Origin: Candidatus Peregrinibacteria bacterium
Lineage (GTDB): Bacteria; Patescibacteriota; Gracilibacteria; Peribacterales; Peribacteraceae
Assembly (NCBI GenBank): GCA_030649955.1
Contig: JAUSFD010000029.1
Coordinates: forward strand, 1-64,000
Direction of reading: 5' to 3'
DNA length: 64,000 nucleotides
Notes under the pieces: generated by a model
The model's database searches: none
The model's input: the letters and a program-made list of their open reading frames with translations, nothing else
Told to the model about the DNA's origin: nothing
In this document: positions 27,119-36,970 of the stretch, one piece after another
Layout: every line of letters starts with the position of its first letter
Position numbering within the stretch: the stretch's first letter is position 1
Made by a program: the position numbers and the translations under genes

Positions 27119-27352
27119 ATGACTGCCACACAGGAACGCCAAATTCCGCTCGTAGAACTCGGTATTCGCACACTCATTGAGCAACAAGGTCCGGATGCAA
27201 AGGCGCAGTACATAGGGGCAGCTGTCGATGCCTACAACTCTCAGCTTGCAACTCAAGCAGGGCTGGGCCCGGACGGTGTAGAGGAACGGCCTGCAGTCTC
27301 TCTCAGCAACATCGTTCGCGATCCCTCTGTTCTCAAGGACGAGGAGGTGTGA
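27119..27352 (+). CDS. Small hypothetical protein
   Basis: A 77-residue frame of soluble, helical composition (LVELGIRTLIEQQGPDAKAQYIGAAVDAYN). It starts 73 nt past the terminator and ends just before a palindromic repeat. The leader is pyrimidine-rich (CCTCCTTCCT) with no Shine-Dalgarno sequence, as for several other genes here. No family is recognised. Confidence 0.5.
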   Translation: MTATQERQIPLVELGIRTLIEQQGPDAKAQYIGAAVDAYNSQLATQAGLGPDGVEERPAVSLSNIVRDPSVLKDEEV

Positions 27353-27359
27353 ATTGAAG

Positions 27360-27480
27360 TGCTACGAAAAAATCGAAGTTCCAATTTTCAAGCAATACCA
27401 AAAAATCCAAGGGGGAAAATATTTGGAATTTTCCTCTTTGGAACTTGTTTGGGATTTGGGTTTTGGGCTTTGTGATTTCC
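27360..27480. repeat. Palindromic element (CCAAATC/CCAAAAC type), degenerate copy
   Basis: The right arm carries TTTGGGA/TTTGGGT heptamers like those of 30448-30563. The left arm is more diverged, with GAAGTTCCAA facing TTGGAACTT. It lies just beyond the 3' end of the 5S gene. Confidence 0.65.
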
Positions 27481-27503
27481 CCGAAGGGGCTCAATCTCTC
27501 TGT

Positions 27504-27617
<114 letters not shown>

Positions 27618-27675
27618 ACGGAAAGATCGAGGAAGAAATCGTCTACTGTACACAGAGAATGATTCTCTGCGCTGG

Positions 27676-27706
27676 CTGTAACCAGATTGTAACACACGAA
27701 CAGTAC
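27676..27706 (-). other. 23S processing stem, 3' (trailer) arm
   Basis: This 31-nt stretch can pair with 32339-32369 at 30 of 31 positions counting G-U pairs, and encloses the whole intron-containing 23S gene. It is a typical RNase III-type precursor stem. Confidence 0.8.
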
Positions 27707-27865
27707 TCTGGCATGCACGCACGAATGCGTGCATACAGCAGAGAAAATAGAATGTTCAATTGTCCATTCGTACCACTTAGCTGAGCACATTACTGTGCGT
27801 ACACCTGTGGCCGATCTAGCCGGTAGTCTACCGGCGGACTTATGGGGGAACGCAATCTTAGGAGG

Positions 27866-27898
<33 letters not shown>

Positions 27899-28029
27899 CC
27901 GCCGAACATAGCTACCCTGCGATGCCGCTGACGCGACAACAGGTACACCAGAGGTTCGTCCGCTCCGGTCCTCTCGTACTAGGAGCAGCTTCCTTCACGT
28001 TCCCAAATGATCACGGTGGATAGAGGCCA

Positions 28030-28074
<45 letters not shown>

Positions 28075-28105
28075 TGGCGAACAGCCAAACCCTTGGGAGC
28101 TTCTC

Positions 28106-28146
<41 letters not shown>

Positions 28147-28768
28147 GGTCCGTCGCTGTGGGCGCTTGGGACCGATCAGCCTGTTATCCCTAGAGTAACT
28201 TTTATCCGTTGAGCGACAACCCACCCACGTGGTGAGAGCAAATATAAAAAATGCTCAGGTTGCCGGATCACTATCACCGACTTTCGTCTCTGCTCGGCCT
28301 GTAAGCCTCACAGTCAGGCCCACTTGTGCGATTACACGACTGCGCCGATTTCCATCCGGCGCTAGTGGACCATTGCGCGCCTCCGTTACACTTTAGGAGG
28401 CAACCGCCCCAGTTAAACTACCCGGCAAACACTGTCCTCCGCTGCGTTTCACAGACGGAGTGAGTATCGGCGGAACGCGAGGGTGGTATCTCAACGGCCC
28501 CTCCACCGCGGCCGAAGCCACGACTTCAAAGGGTCCCACCTATCCTGCGCACGCAAACCAACGACACAATGTCAGCGTATAGTAAAGCTTCATAGGGTCT
28601 TTTCGTCCTACCGTGATCTACCCGGCATTTGCGCCGGGATTGTAATTTCACCGGACCTCGCGTCGAGACAGTGCCCAGACCGTTGTACCATTCGTGCGGG
28701 TCGGAACTTCATGGTTCCCGCTGGTGGTGAACCAGCGTCTCTGCGAGTGCAGAGCGCACAACCTTACG

Positions 28769-28838
28769 AGAATTAAGAATTGAGAATCAGGAATTAAGAA
28801 TCATTCTTAATTCATAATTCGTACTTCGTAATTCTCTC
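28769..28838. repeat. Palindromic heptamer-array element (GAATTAA type) inside the L1951 intron
   Basis: Heptamers GAATTAA, GAATTGA, GAATCAG and GAATTAA face an opposed TTAATTC/TAATTCG array. It sits between P7 and the 3' splice site, where it should form an extra peripheral hairpin. Confidence 0.85.
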
Positions 28839-28958
28839 CGTTGTTTTTTTGCTGCAACCGGATTCGTTGCACCCAATATCGCTACTGGGATCGGACTATA
28901 TCATCTCCGCATCGCTCGAAGCGTGCGGAGCGTCGCGTGTAGTCTCTGAGGAGCTTCT

Positions 28959-29237
28959 TTAGGATAGGTAATGTGAAAATGGTGAGAGCTTACGATTGAC
29001 TGCATCGATGAGTACATGAGTGTGTTCTTCACCTTGTTCTGGCGTTAACACATCGATACCCATTGCAGTGTCGCGAATCTCATCAAGCAATACGAGGATT
29101 TCATCGGCATTACCACGAGTGCTGCGGGCAACTACTGCCCGCTGAGCCTCGAGTTCTTTGAGAAATTCTCGATTTCTCACTATCCAAGGAATTTCCTGCT
29201 GATTGCCCGCAGAAGATAGGTTTTCACCGCTTGCCAT
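28959..29237 (-). CDS. Intron-internal ORF, unknown function
   Basis: From the ATG at 29237 the frame encodes 92 residues, with a helical, coding-like stretch (EFLKELEAQRAVVARSTRG; EILVLLDEIRDTAMGI). The open frame extends upstream to a GTG at 29339 through structured intron RNA. No LAGLIDADG, GIY-YIG, HNH or His-Cys motif is seen, so it is not an obvious homing endonuclease. It may instead be a peripheral RNA extension that happens to stay open. Confidence 0.35.
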   Translation of the reverse strand: MASGENLSSAGNQQEIPWIVRNREFLKELEAQRAVVARSTRGNADEILVLLDEIRDTAMGIDVLTPEQGEEHTHVLIDAVNRKLSPFSHYLS

Positions 29238-29285
29238 AGAGACAAATGGTACTACTTCATACTCGGGTTTTCCAGCATATAGCGC

Positions 29286-29376
29286 CACGTAAAGGCCTTT
29301 CGGCCCACGTGGCCCCGCGTAGCTCCTGACTTGTCCCACGTAGCTCTCGAAGGAGCGAAGTGGGAAGGAGCGAAGT
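29286..29376. repeat. ACTTCG/CTACG hairpin-repeat segment in the L1951 intron 5' part
   Basis: The segment contains CCACTTCGCTCC and GCTACGTGGG words around a short stem. These are the same word pair that frames the variable hairpins upstream of the metallo-hydrolase gene at 18598-18908. It lies in the large P1-P2 region of the intron. Confidence 0.5.
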
Positions 29377-29565
29377 GGGGACGTTTTTCACTGATCGGTA
29401 CATTGATCAAAAATTGTCTCAAATTATCCGGTTTTGGAACTCGATTTTCAAAAGAATGCATGGACTGCCTTTCGTAACACGACTCATTCCTCAGTGCTGC
29501 ACCTTGCGATGCATTCGGGCAAGCATGCCACGTGGCGACGAAGTCGCTTTACGTGGTTATCGACC

Positions 29566-29599
<34 letters not shown>

Positions 29600-29919
29600 C
29601 ATATGTTCCCCCGTTCTACGGGGTCTCTCACCTATTAGGAAAAGTGAGATGCTCATGGTCGCCCATGAGATCGGACTATATCTTCTCAAGAATTGCTCCT
29701 TGAGTCTGACGTATAGTCTCTGAGGATTCCCTTCGATTGCTCTCAGGGTCTTTCCTGCTGATTGTCCCCACCTCATACCTTTCGGCGTAGAGGATACGCG
29801 GGAGTTTCCAGCATATAGTCCCATGTAGTAGACGCTGCGCGTCACTACATGGCCATGTAGTAGCCCAATGGGCTTACTACTGTGGAGATTTATTAACGTA
29901 ACTACAACTGGTCCGTTCT
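29600..29919 (-). ncRNA. Group I intron at 23S position 1917 (320 nt), without ORF
   Basis: The 5' exon ends GGCCGTAACTAT (U1917) and the 3' exon begins AACGGTCCTAAGG. P1 forms between exon UAACUAU and guide GUAGUUA, with a terminal U-G. Core strands ATCAGCAGGAAAGACC, CTCAGAGACTATA and AAGATATAGTCC and a terminal G are present. It lies in helix 69, only 34 nt from the second intron. No reading frame of note. Confidence 0.93.
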
Positions 29920-30447
29920 ATAGTTACGGCCGCCGTTCATCAGGGCTTAGATCGGAGGCATACACCCCCTCACGTGACCTTCTGACACTGGGCAGGCATC
30001 AGCCCCTATACGTTGCCTTGCGGCTTTGCAGGGACCTGTGTTTTTGATAAACAGTCGCCTGGGCTCTTTTGCTGCGCCCCGTCTTGCGACGGGGAGTCCT
30101 TATCCCGAAGTTACGGACGCTTCATTGCCGAGTTCCTTAACGCGAGTTTTCCCGTTCACCTAGGTCTACTCGACCACCCCACCGGCGTTGGTTTGCGGTA
30201 CGGTTTCATGGAACTCTATGAGCGATGGTTTTCTTGGAAGCAGAAACAGTCAGACTCGCCCCGCTTGCGCGGGGTGATCGGGTCAACGCTCAGCTCATCC
30301 AGGGGATTTACCTCCCGGAATCAACGCTTTGCGCGTCCCACGTACAGTCAATACATACGCTCTGGTGTTCCCGCTCCGTCACACCGCTCCTAGAATGAAG
30401 TTCTCCTTTCTCCGGAACGTGTCCCCACCACACTGACCTCCGGTCAG

Positions 30448-30563
30448 AAATCCCAAGTACCAAATCCCAAAACCCAAACAAATTCCAGTGACCAAATTTC
30501 AAAATGCTTGAAACTTGGAAATTGGAGCGTATTTGAGATTTGGATTTTGGGTTTTGGGTTTTC
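30448..30563. repeat. Palindromic heptamer-array element (CCAAATC type) inside 23S rRNA
   Basis: Arms of CCAAATC, CCAAAAC and CCAAAC units face TTTGGAT/TTTGGGT units and extend an existing 23S helix (flanks CTGACCTCCGG and GGTGAGG). It must be tolerated in, or excised from, the mature rRNA. Confidence 0.85.
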
Positions 30564-30968
30564 TGCGCAGAGCGCAGTGTGGTGAGGACAGAGGCTCAGA
30601 AGACTCTTGAACAACATCCTCTGACGATTCCCATGAAGTGCAGGAATATTGACCTGCTGTCCATCGGCTACGCCTTTCGGCCTGACCTTAGGCCCGACTA
30701 ACCCCACGCCGATTGCCGTTGCGTGGGAAACCTTGGGGATTCGGCGGGCAGGGTTTTCACCTGCCTAGTAGTTACTCATGCCAACATTCTCACTTCTGTC
30801 CGCTCCACGACGAGCTCGCGCTGCCGCTTCACTGCTGAACAGAACGCTCCTCTACTGCGCCACAGAGCCCGAAGGCTCCATGACACTCACCGCTTCGGTG
30901 TACCGTTTCGCCCCGTTGAATTTTCGGCGCATAAATGCATCGACCAGTGAGCTGTTACGCTTTCTTTA

Positions 30969-30999
<31 letters not shown>

Positions 31000-31505
31000 T
31001 TGTCGAAGCATCTACACTACCTTTACCACTGAACGGTACTTTGGGACCTTAGCGAATGATTAGGGCTCTTTCCCTTTCGACGATGGCAATTTGCTGTCAC
31101 CGTCTCACTCCCGTCACCAAAAGATGGGTATTCGGAGTTTGTCAGGATTTGGCAGGTCGAGGTGACCCCCGCATCCAAACAGTCGCTCTACCCCCCATCG
31201 TGCGCGACGAGGCTGCCCCTAAAGGCATTTCGAGGAGAACCAGCTATCTCCGGGTTCGGTAAGCTTTTCACTCCCATCCACAGGTCATCCCAATGTCTTG
31301 CGATACATTATGGTTCGGGCCTCCAGACGCCTTTCGGCGCCCTTCACCCTGCCCATGGATAGCTCACCCGGTTTCGGGTCTCGTGCCAGCGACTAATTTC
31401 GCCCTATTCGGACTCGCTTTCGCTCCGGCTCCGGCTAGTGACTGCCTTAGCCTGTCGCCACTGACAACGAACTCGTTGGCTCATAATGCAAAAGGAACGA
31501 CGTCA

Positions 31506-31579
31506 CCCTGTAGTATAGGAAACCCTGGTGCATACCTCACCGAGGTAAGGCAGGCAGAAGGTGCCCTATACTACAGGGC
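31506..31579. other. Expanded 23S hairpin
   Basis: CCCTGTAGTATAGG pairs with CCTATACTACAGGG across a 46-nt loop, extending a helix that is short in E. coli (region of position ~545). It is longer and more perfect than an ordinary length variant. Confidence 0.7.
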
Positions 31580-32033
31580 TCCGACTCCTTGAACGCATCA
31601 CATTTCAGAAACTATTTCATCCCCCTTTCGGGGTGCTTTTCACCTTTCCCTCACGGTACTATCCGCTATAGATCTCTGCATCTGTTTAGCCTTGGATGGT
31701 GGTCCACCCAGATTCAGGCCGGATTTCACGTGTCCGACCCTACTCAGGAATCCTCTACCGCGCTCCCCCATTTCGTCTACGGGGCTCTCACCCTCTATGG
31801 CCGCCCGTTCCAGGGACGTTCGCCTATAGGAGAGACGTCGGATATTGAGGTCCTACAACCCCCCGCACAAGTGCGGGGTTTGGGCTATTCCCGTTTCGCT
31901 CGCCACTACTAAGGGAATCTCTAATTTGATTTCTTTTCCCCTGTTACGTGAGATGTTTCAGTTCACAGGGTGACCTCCTGGTCCCGCTTCTGACTTCGGG
32001 AATTCTGTCCACATACAGCGAATTCCTTAAGAA

Positions 32034-32114
32034 CGTTTATTCGTTGATTCGTGTCCTCGTTTATTCGAGATGAAGCACTGCGAATAAACGAATCAACGAG
32101 TAAACGAATGAATG
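32034..32114. repeat. Palindromic octamer-array element (CGTTTATT type) in the 23S helix 9 region
   Basis: Four degenerate CGTTKATT octamers per arm around a 13-nt centre. Same family as 22069-22140 and as the arms of 48330-48805. Confidence 0.88.
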
Positions 32115-32301
32115 AAAACAATGTTCCTGAAATCAAAAGTGGGACCAGGTTTGAAGACATAACTCTTCAAGGGTTTCCCCATTCGGAAATCTCCGGTTAA
32201 TAGCGCCTGCCTAGCGGCTCACCGAAGCTTATCGCAGCTGGCCACGTCCTTCGTCGGAATGCAGAGTCGAGGCATCCATGTGATGCGATGAGTAACATTC
32301 T

Positions 32302-32561
32302 ACTTTTCCCATACCAGAGCTTGCGCCCGGTACAGGATGTACTGTTCATGTGCTACAACCTGCTTACAGGTCCGCACACGAACGATTGTTCAATTACAAT
32401 AGTTGCAATTTCTTCTTCGTGCCGGTGATGCGAAGGAGCCGCTCTCCTTGTCCCCCACCGTTGTGGAGGAGAACCTTTCGGCTCCCCCGCAGCGCTAACG
32501 CGTGCGGGGTCGCTCAGGGTATTCCGTGTGCTCGCTCGCTTGCGCTCGCTGGCACCGGAAT
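32302..32561 (-). other. Leader region of the 23S-5S precursor, no gene
   Basis: This stretch holds the 5' processing arm (32339-32369) and a GC-rich hairpin near 32420-32520 (GGAGCCGCTCTCC facing GGAGAACC). It contains no tRNA or 16S sequence and no convincing promoter hexamers. It begins just after the rpoB terminator. Confidence 0.6.
32339..32369 (-). other. 23S processing stem, 5' (leader) arm
   Basis: This 31-nt arm is complementary to 27676-27706 with one mismatch and three G-U pairs. Confidence 0.8.
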
Positions 32562-32590
32562 AAAAAAGCGGGTGGCTTACGCACACCCGC
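32562..32590 (-). terminator. Rho-independent terminator between rpoB and the 23S gene
   Basis: On the minus strand GCGGGTGTG...CCACCCGC is followed by TTTTTTATT. It separates rpoB transcription from the rRNA unit, so the rRNA unit should have its own promoter. Confidence 0.8.
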
Positions 32591-32736
32591 AGAATTAGGA
32601 TCCCCAGAGGGGCTTCTAATGCTGCGGGTAGGCGTTAAGCTTCATAGAGCGGAGGTATTGTACGCGGGCGAAAAGGGGGGTCAAGGAGAAAGAATGCGAT
32701 TCTTCTAACGAATTCTTCAGCGAGACCACGCTTTGG

Positions 32737-32814
32737 AGGATTTGGATTAGGATTGGGATTAGGGGGTGAAATCTCCCTATTCTGGCCCAAATCCTAATCC
32801 AAATCCTCATCCTC
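32737..32814. repeat. Palindromic hexamer-array element (GGATTW type) abutting the rpoB stop
   Basis: GGATTT, GGATTA, GGATTG and GGATTA face AATCCT/AATCCA units around a ~25-nt centre. It ends 1 nt before the rpoB stop codon. Confidence 0.85.
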
Positions 32815-32815
32815 G

Positions 32816-35800
32816 TTACGCGTCCTCCTGTGCCGGCTCACTGGCCGCTTGGATCATCTCGTCCTTGGCACTCTCGCCAAACGCATCCACCGGAGCACCT
32901 TCCTCGATGCCTGCCTTCACCTCCTCGCTCGTCTCTACAGATGCTTCCTCCAGTTCAGAGATACGGTCCGTAACGGGCAGGATCTCCTCCGCCTGCTCCT
33001 CCGCTTCGATGCGCGAGGACATCTCCACCGGCTCCACCTCACCCTGCTCGAGCGTGACGCGCTCCTCCGGTGGCACCTCTTCCTTGAACTTCAGGAGTTC
33101 GACCTTGAGTCCGAGTGCCTGGAGTTCCTTCACGAGAACGTTGAAGGATTCTGGAATGGAGGGGCGGCGGATGGGCTCGCCCTTCACGATCGCCTCGTAC
33201 GCTTTGCTGCGACCGATGACGTCGTCGGACTTGATCGTGAGCATTTCTTGCAGTGTGTACGCGGCGCCGTAGGCCTCCAGGGCCCACACCTCCATTTCGC
33301 CGAAGCGCTGTCCTCCGTGCTGGGCTTTACCCCCAAGCGGCTGCTGTGTGACGAGTGAGTACGGTCCCACGGAGCGGGCGTGGATCTTGTCCTCCACGAG
33401 GTGGAGGAGCTTCAGCATGTAGACGATGCCGACAGTCGTCTGGTGTACGAAGGGCTCGCCGGTGCGGCCATCGTAGAGCTGGATCTTGCCGGAATCCGGG
33501 AGGCCAGAGACCTTCATGAACGCGTTGATCTGTTCGATGGAAATGCCATTCAATGCGGGAGTCGCGATCTTGATGCCGAGCACAGCGCAGGCCCATCCAA
33601 GGTGCGTCTCCAGGATCTGCCCGATGTTCATACGGGAGGTGACGCCGAGCGGATTCAGGATGACGTCGACGTGCGTTCCATCCGCGAGGAAGGGCATATC
33701 CTCGCGCGGGACAATGCGGGCGACCACACCTTTGTTGCCGTGGCGACCTGCCATCTTGTCGCCCACCTGCACCTTGCGCGTCTGTGCGACGAATACCTTG
33801 ATCTGCTTGATGACGCCCGTGGGGAGTTCGTCCCCCTCCGCACGGTCGAACACTTGTACATCGACCACCTTGCCGCCGGCGCCGCCGGGGAGGCGGAGCG
33901 AGCTGTCCTTCACATCCTTCGCCTTGTCACCGAAGATCGCCTGGAGCAGGCGCTCCTCTGGGGTGAGTTCCGTCTCGCCCTTCGGCGTGATTTTGCCGAC
34001 GAGGATGTCCCCCTCGTGCACGGTCGCCCCGATGCGGACAACGCCATCGGCGGCTAAGTCCTTGAGTTTTGCCTCACCAACGTTCGGGATATCGCGCGTG
34101 ACGATCTCTGGCCCCAGCTTCGTGTCGCGGACATCGGTGATGTAGGACTCGATGTGGATGGAGTCGTAGTAGCCCTGTTGCACCACGCGGTCGCTGATGA
34201 TCACCGCGTCCTCGAAGTTGTAGCCCTCCCAGGACATGTACGCGACGAGGAGGTTCTGCCCGAGTGCGAGCTCGCCATTCTCCACGGAGACACCATCCGC
34301 GAGGCTCTCGCCCCTGCGGACCTTGTCCCCGCGGGACACGACCGGACGCATGTGGAAGCACGTCCCCTGGTTGCTGCGGAGGAACGTATTCAATTTGTAG
34401 GTCTGCTTGCGGCCGGAGCGGTACACGACGGCAATCTCCTGCGCGTCCGCGGCGGTTACTTCGCCATCCTCCTCCGCGAGGAGCGCGTGCCCAGAGGCGC
34501 GCGCTGCGAGGCCTTCCATACCCGTGCCCACGAGCGGGGCGTGCGGGCGGATGAGCGGGACGGCTTGGCGTTGCATGTTCGTTCCCATGGATGCACGCGT
34601 GTTGTCGTCGTGCTCGAGGAAGGGGATCAGGGACGTGGAGATCGAGAGAATCTGACGGGGAGAGATGTCGACGTGCGTGATGTCGCGGACGTGCGCGAGG
34701 ATCGGCTCCCCGGCCTTGCGAGCGGAGACGCGCGTCGTGAGGAATTCACTCTGCTTCGTGAATGCGAGCTGCGCCTGAGCGATCGTGAGGTGGCGCTCCT
34801 GCTCCGCATCGACGTAGATGACTTTATTCGTCGTGTACGCGCGTACGGGCACACTCGTTGTGCCCTCCTTCTTGATGAAGGAGATGACCTTGCGTGCGAG
34901 TTCCTTCGAATCGATGACGTCGCCCTCCTTCACCACCACCTTGCGACCGTCCTTCACCGGGACGTCGATGATGCGCTCGTGCAGGCGGTCTGGATCCAGC
35001 GGGACATCGTGCTTCACTTCCCGGTACGGTGTCTCCAGGAAGCCGTACTCGTTCACACGGGCGAACCCTGCAAGGTGCACCACGAGACCGATGTTCGGAC
35101 CCTCTGGTGTAGCAATGGGGCAGATGCGACCGTAGTGGCTGGTGTGTACGTCGCGAACGTCGAAGCTCGCGCGCTCGCGGGAGAGGCCTCCAGGACCCAT
35201 GGCAGAGAGGCGGCGCTTGTGCGCGAGTTCGGCGAGGGGATTCGTCTGATCCATGAACTGCGACAGCTGCGAGCTCGCGAAGAACTCACGCATTGCAGCG
35301 GTGATCGGACGGCAGTTGATGAGCTGAGTGGGTGTCACAGACTCCAGGTCCATGACGGTCATGCGGTCTTTCACAATGCGCTCGGTGCGCACCAGACCCA
35401 CGCGGAACTTGTTCTGTACGAGCTCGCCAACGGAGCGCACACGGCGGTTGCTCAGGTGGTCGATGTCGTCCGCGACTCCCTCACCGTTATTGAGCCGGAT
35501 GAGCTCGCGGAGGATCTCGATGAAGTCCTTCGTCTGGAAGACTCTGTGCTCCTCGTCGCTCGGGGTATTCAGATTGAACCGCCTGTTGAGCTTGTAGCGG
35601 GCAATGGAGCCCATGTCGTACTTCTTGAAGTCGAAGAAGAGGGAATCGATGAGCTGCTGCGCATTCTCTGGCGTCGCCAGGTCTCCGGGGCGGATCTTCC
35701 TGTAGATGCTCTGGTATGCGTCCTCCAGCGTGCGCACGGAGTCCTTCTCCAGAGTCACCAGGATGAAGTCCTTCTCCGGGTTCGCGATGTCTTTGAAGAG

Positions 35801-36796
35801 ATCGAGGATCTTCGCGTCCGTGTCGTACCCGAATACGCGGAGGAGCTGCGTGATGGGGATCTTCCTCTTGCGATCGATCTTGCACGTGATGATGCCCCGG
35901 CGGTCCGTCTCCACCTCCAGCCACACACCGCGCTTGGGGATGATCTTCGCCGCGTGGTATTTGGGGTGGTCCGGCATCTTCGAGAAGAAGACACCCGGGC
36001 TGCGCACCAGCTGGTGCACGACGACGCGCTCGATGCCATCGACGATGAACGTCCCGGCATCGGTCATGAGCGGGATAGAGCCAAGGAAGACGTCCTGCTC
36101 CTTGATCTCGCCCGTCTCCTTATTGATGAGCTGCACGTGCCCCTTCATGGCGGCTTCGTAGCTTAGGTTGCGGCGGCGGCAGGTATCCGGGTCGTACTTG
36201 GGGGGATCGAAGGTGTGACCGAGGATGCGCAGCTCCATCTTCTTGCCGGAGAAGTCTGTGATCGGGCTGATCTCCTCGAGGAGTTCCTTCAACCCCTCCG
36301 TGAGGAACCACTTGTAGCTCAGGATCTGCATCTCGATAAGGGAGGGCACGTGCGGGTTGCCCTCGTCTTCGACCAAGTACACGCGTCCGTCCTGTAGGGT
36401 GTGCGGCTTGATGAATGCGGGGAGGGACTCGGAGAAGCTGGGGATGCGCCCCGGGGAGGGCGTGATGTGCGGCCGGAGCTGCGGGAGCACCACCTGCTCC
36501 ACCTGCATCTGATAGGAGCGCGCAGGGGGGAGCTTGACCATCGGTTTGGCGACGGGTTTCAGCGGCGCCTTCGCTGCTGCGACAACCTTCTTCTGCATCT
36601 TCACCTCTGGCTTCTTCGCAGGCTTGGGTTCGGGTTTCTTCACCACTTTGGGTTCAGGCTTCTTCACAACGGGAGCCTTCTTCTGCGGCTTGGGTTGCTT
36701 CTTCTTCTGGAGTTTCTTCGTCGGTTTCTTCGCCACCTTCTTCACAACCTTCTTCGCCTGTTTCTTCGCGGGCTTCTTCTTCGCCTTGGCAACCAT
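32816..36796 (-). CDS. rpoB: RNA polymerase beta subunit with basic N-terminal extension and acidic tail
   Basis: The product is 1326 residues from the ATG at 36796. The conserved body begins near residue ~115 (SLIEMQILSYKWFLTEGLKELL) and includes SQLSQFMDQTNPLAEL, HKRRLSAMGPGGLSRERA, HYGRICPIATPEGPN, GDKMAGRHGNKGV and C-terminal GGKAQHGGQRFGEMEVWAL. Residues ~1-90 are a Lys/Ala/Pro-rich, histone-H1-like tract with no counterpart in ordinary RpoB. The last ~70 residues are Glu-rich. PIATPEGPN has Ala where PIETPEGPN is usual; that Glu lies near the rifampicin pocket. The gene stands alone: rpoC does not follow and ribosomal-protein genes do not precede. The leader is pyrimidine-rich, with no Shine-Dalgarno sequence. 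Confidence 0.97.
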   Translation of the reverse strand: MVAKAKKKPAKKQAKKVVKKVAKKPTKKLQKKKQPKPQKKAPVVKKPEPKVVKKPEPKPAKKPEVKMQKKVVAAAKAPLKPVAKPMVKLPPARSYQMQVEQVVLPQLRPHITPSPGRIPSFSESLPAFIKPHTLQDGRVYLVEDEGNPHVPSLIEMQILSYKWFLTEGLKELLEEISPITDFSGKKMELRILGHTFDPPKYDPDTCRRRNLSYEAAMKGHVQLINKETGEIKEQDVFLGSIPLMTDAGTFIVDGIERVVVHQLVRSPGVFFSKMPDHPKYHAAKIIPKRGVWLEVETDRRGIITCKIDRKRKIPITQLLRVFGYDTDAKILDLFKDIANPEKDFILVTLEKDSVRTLEDAYQSIYRKIRPGDLATPENAQQLIDSLFFDFKKYDMGSIARYKLNRRFNLNTPSDEEHRVFQTKDFIEILRELIRLNNGEGVADDIDHLSNRRVRSVGELVQNKFRVGLVRTERIVKDRMTVMDLESVTPTQLINCRPITAAMREFFASSQLSQFMDQTNPLAELAHKRRLSAMGPGGLSRERASFDVRDVHTSHYGRICPIATPEGPNIGLVVHLAGFARVNEYGFLETPYREVKHDVPLDPDRLHERIIDVPVKDGRKVVVKEGDVIDSKELARKVISFIKKEGTTSVPVRAYTTNKVIYVDAEQERHLTIAQAQLAFTKQSEFLTTRVSARKAGEPILAHVRDITHVDISPRQILSISTSLIPFLEHDDNTRASMGTNMQRQAVPLIRPHAPLVGTGMEGLAARASGHALLAEEDGEVTAADAQEIAVVYRSGRKQTYKLNTFLRSNQGTCFHMRPVVSRGDKVRRGESLADGVSVENGELALGQNLLVAYMSWEGYNFEDAVIISDRVVQQGYYDSIHIESYITDVRDTKLGPEIVTRDIPNVGEAKLKDLAADGVVRIGATVHEGDILVGKITPKGETELTPEERLLQAIFGDKAKDVKDSSLRLPGGAGGKVVDVQVFDRAEGDELPTGVIKQIKVFVAQTRKVQVGDKMAGRHGNKGVVARIVPREDMPFLADGTHVDVILNPLGVTSRMNIGQILETHLGWACAVLGIKIATPALNGISIEQINAFMKVSGLPDSGKIQLYDGRTGEPFVHQTTVGIVYMLKLLHLVEDKIHARSVGPYSLVTQQPLGGKAQHGGQRFGEMEVWALEAYGAAYTLQEMLTIKSDDVIGRSKAYEAIVKGEPIRRPSIPESFNVLVKELQALGLKVELLKFKEEVPPEERVTLEQGEVEPVEMSSRIEAEEQAEEILPVTDRISELEEASVETSEEVKAGIEEGAPVDAFGESAKDEMIQAASEPAQEDA

Positions 36797-36970
36797 ACGG
36801 ATAGGGGGGAGGGAGAGCCACTCGCAGCAACAGGTTCTACGAACCTGTACCGCCGAGAGAACCCTCAGGAGTGAGGAAAACGGGACACGACACTCACAAC
36901 GCAATCGAAGCCGCCGTGTGCGTGAGGGATTGTAGACATCCCTAGAGGGCCGTCAACTCCATTTATGGAG

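Larger units (their letters stand above)
28710..29565 (-). ncRNA. Group I intron at 23S position 1951 (856 nt), with ORF
   Basis: The 5' exon ends TTGTCGGGT (U1951 in E. coli numbering) and the 3' exon resumes AAGTTCCGACC. P1 is visible: exon UCGGGU pairs with internal guide GCCCGA, with the U-G wobble at the splice site. The core has CAATCAGCAGGAAAT, CTCAGAGACTACA and GATGATATAGTCC (P3-P7 strands), and the last base is G. A ~280-nt open frame separates the P6-side strand from P7. A palindromic element lies in the 3' part at 28769-28838. Confidence 0.92.

Noticed and set aside
32302-32561. A tRNA or 16S 3' end upstream of 23S
   Set aside because: No cloverleaf and no 16S anti-Shine-Dalgarno end could be found on either strand.
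34154-36166. 670-codon open frame antisense to rpoB
   Set aside because: It is a GC-rich shadow of rpoB with no domain pattern of its own.
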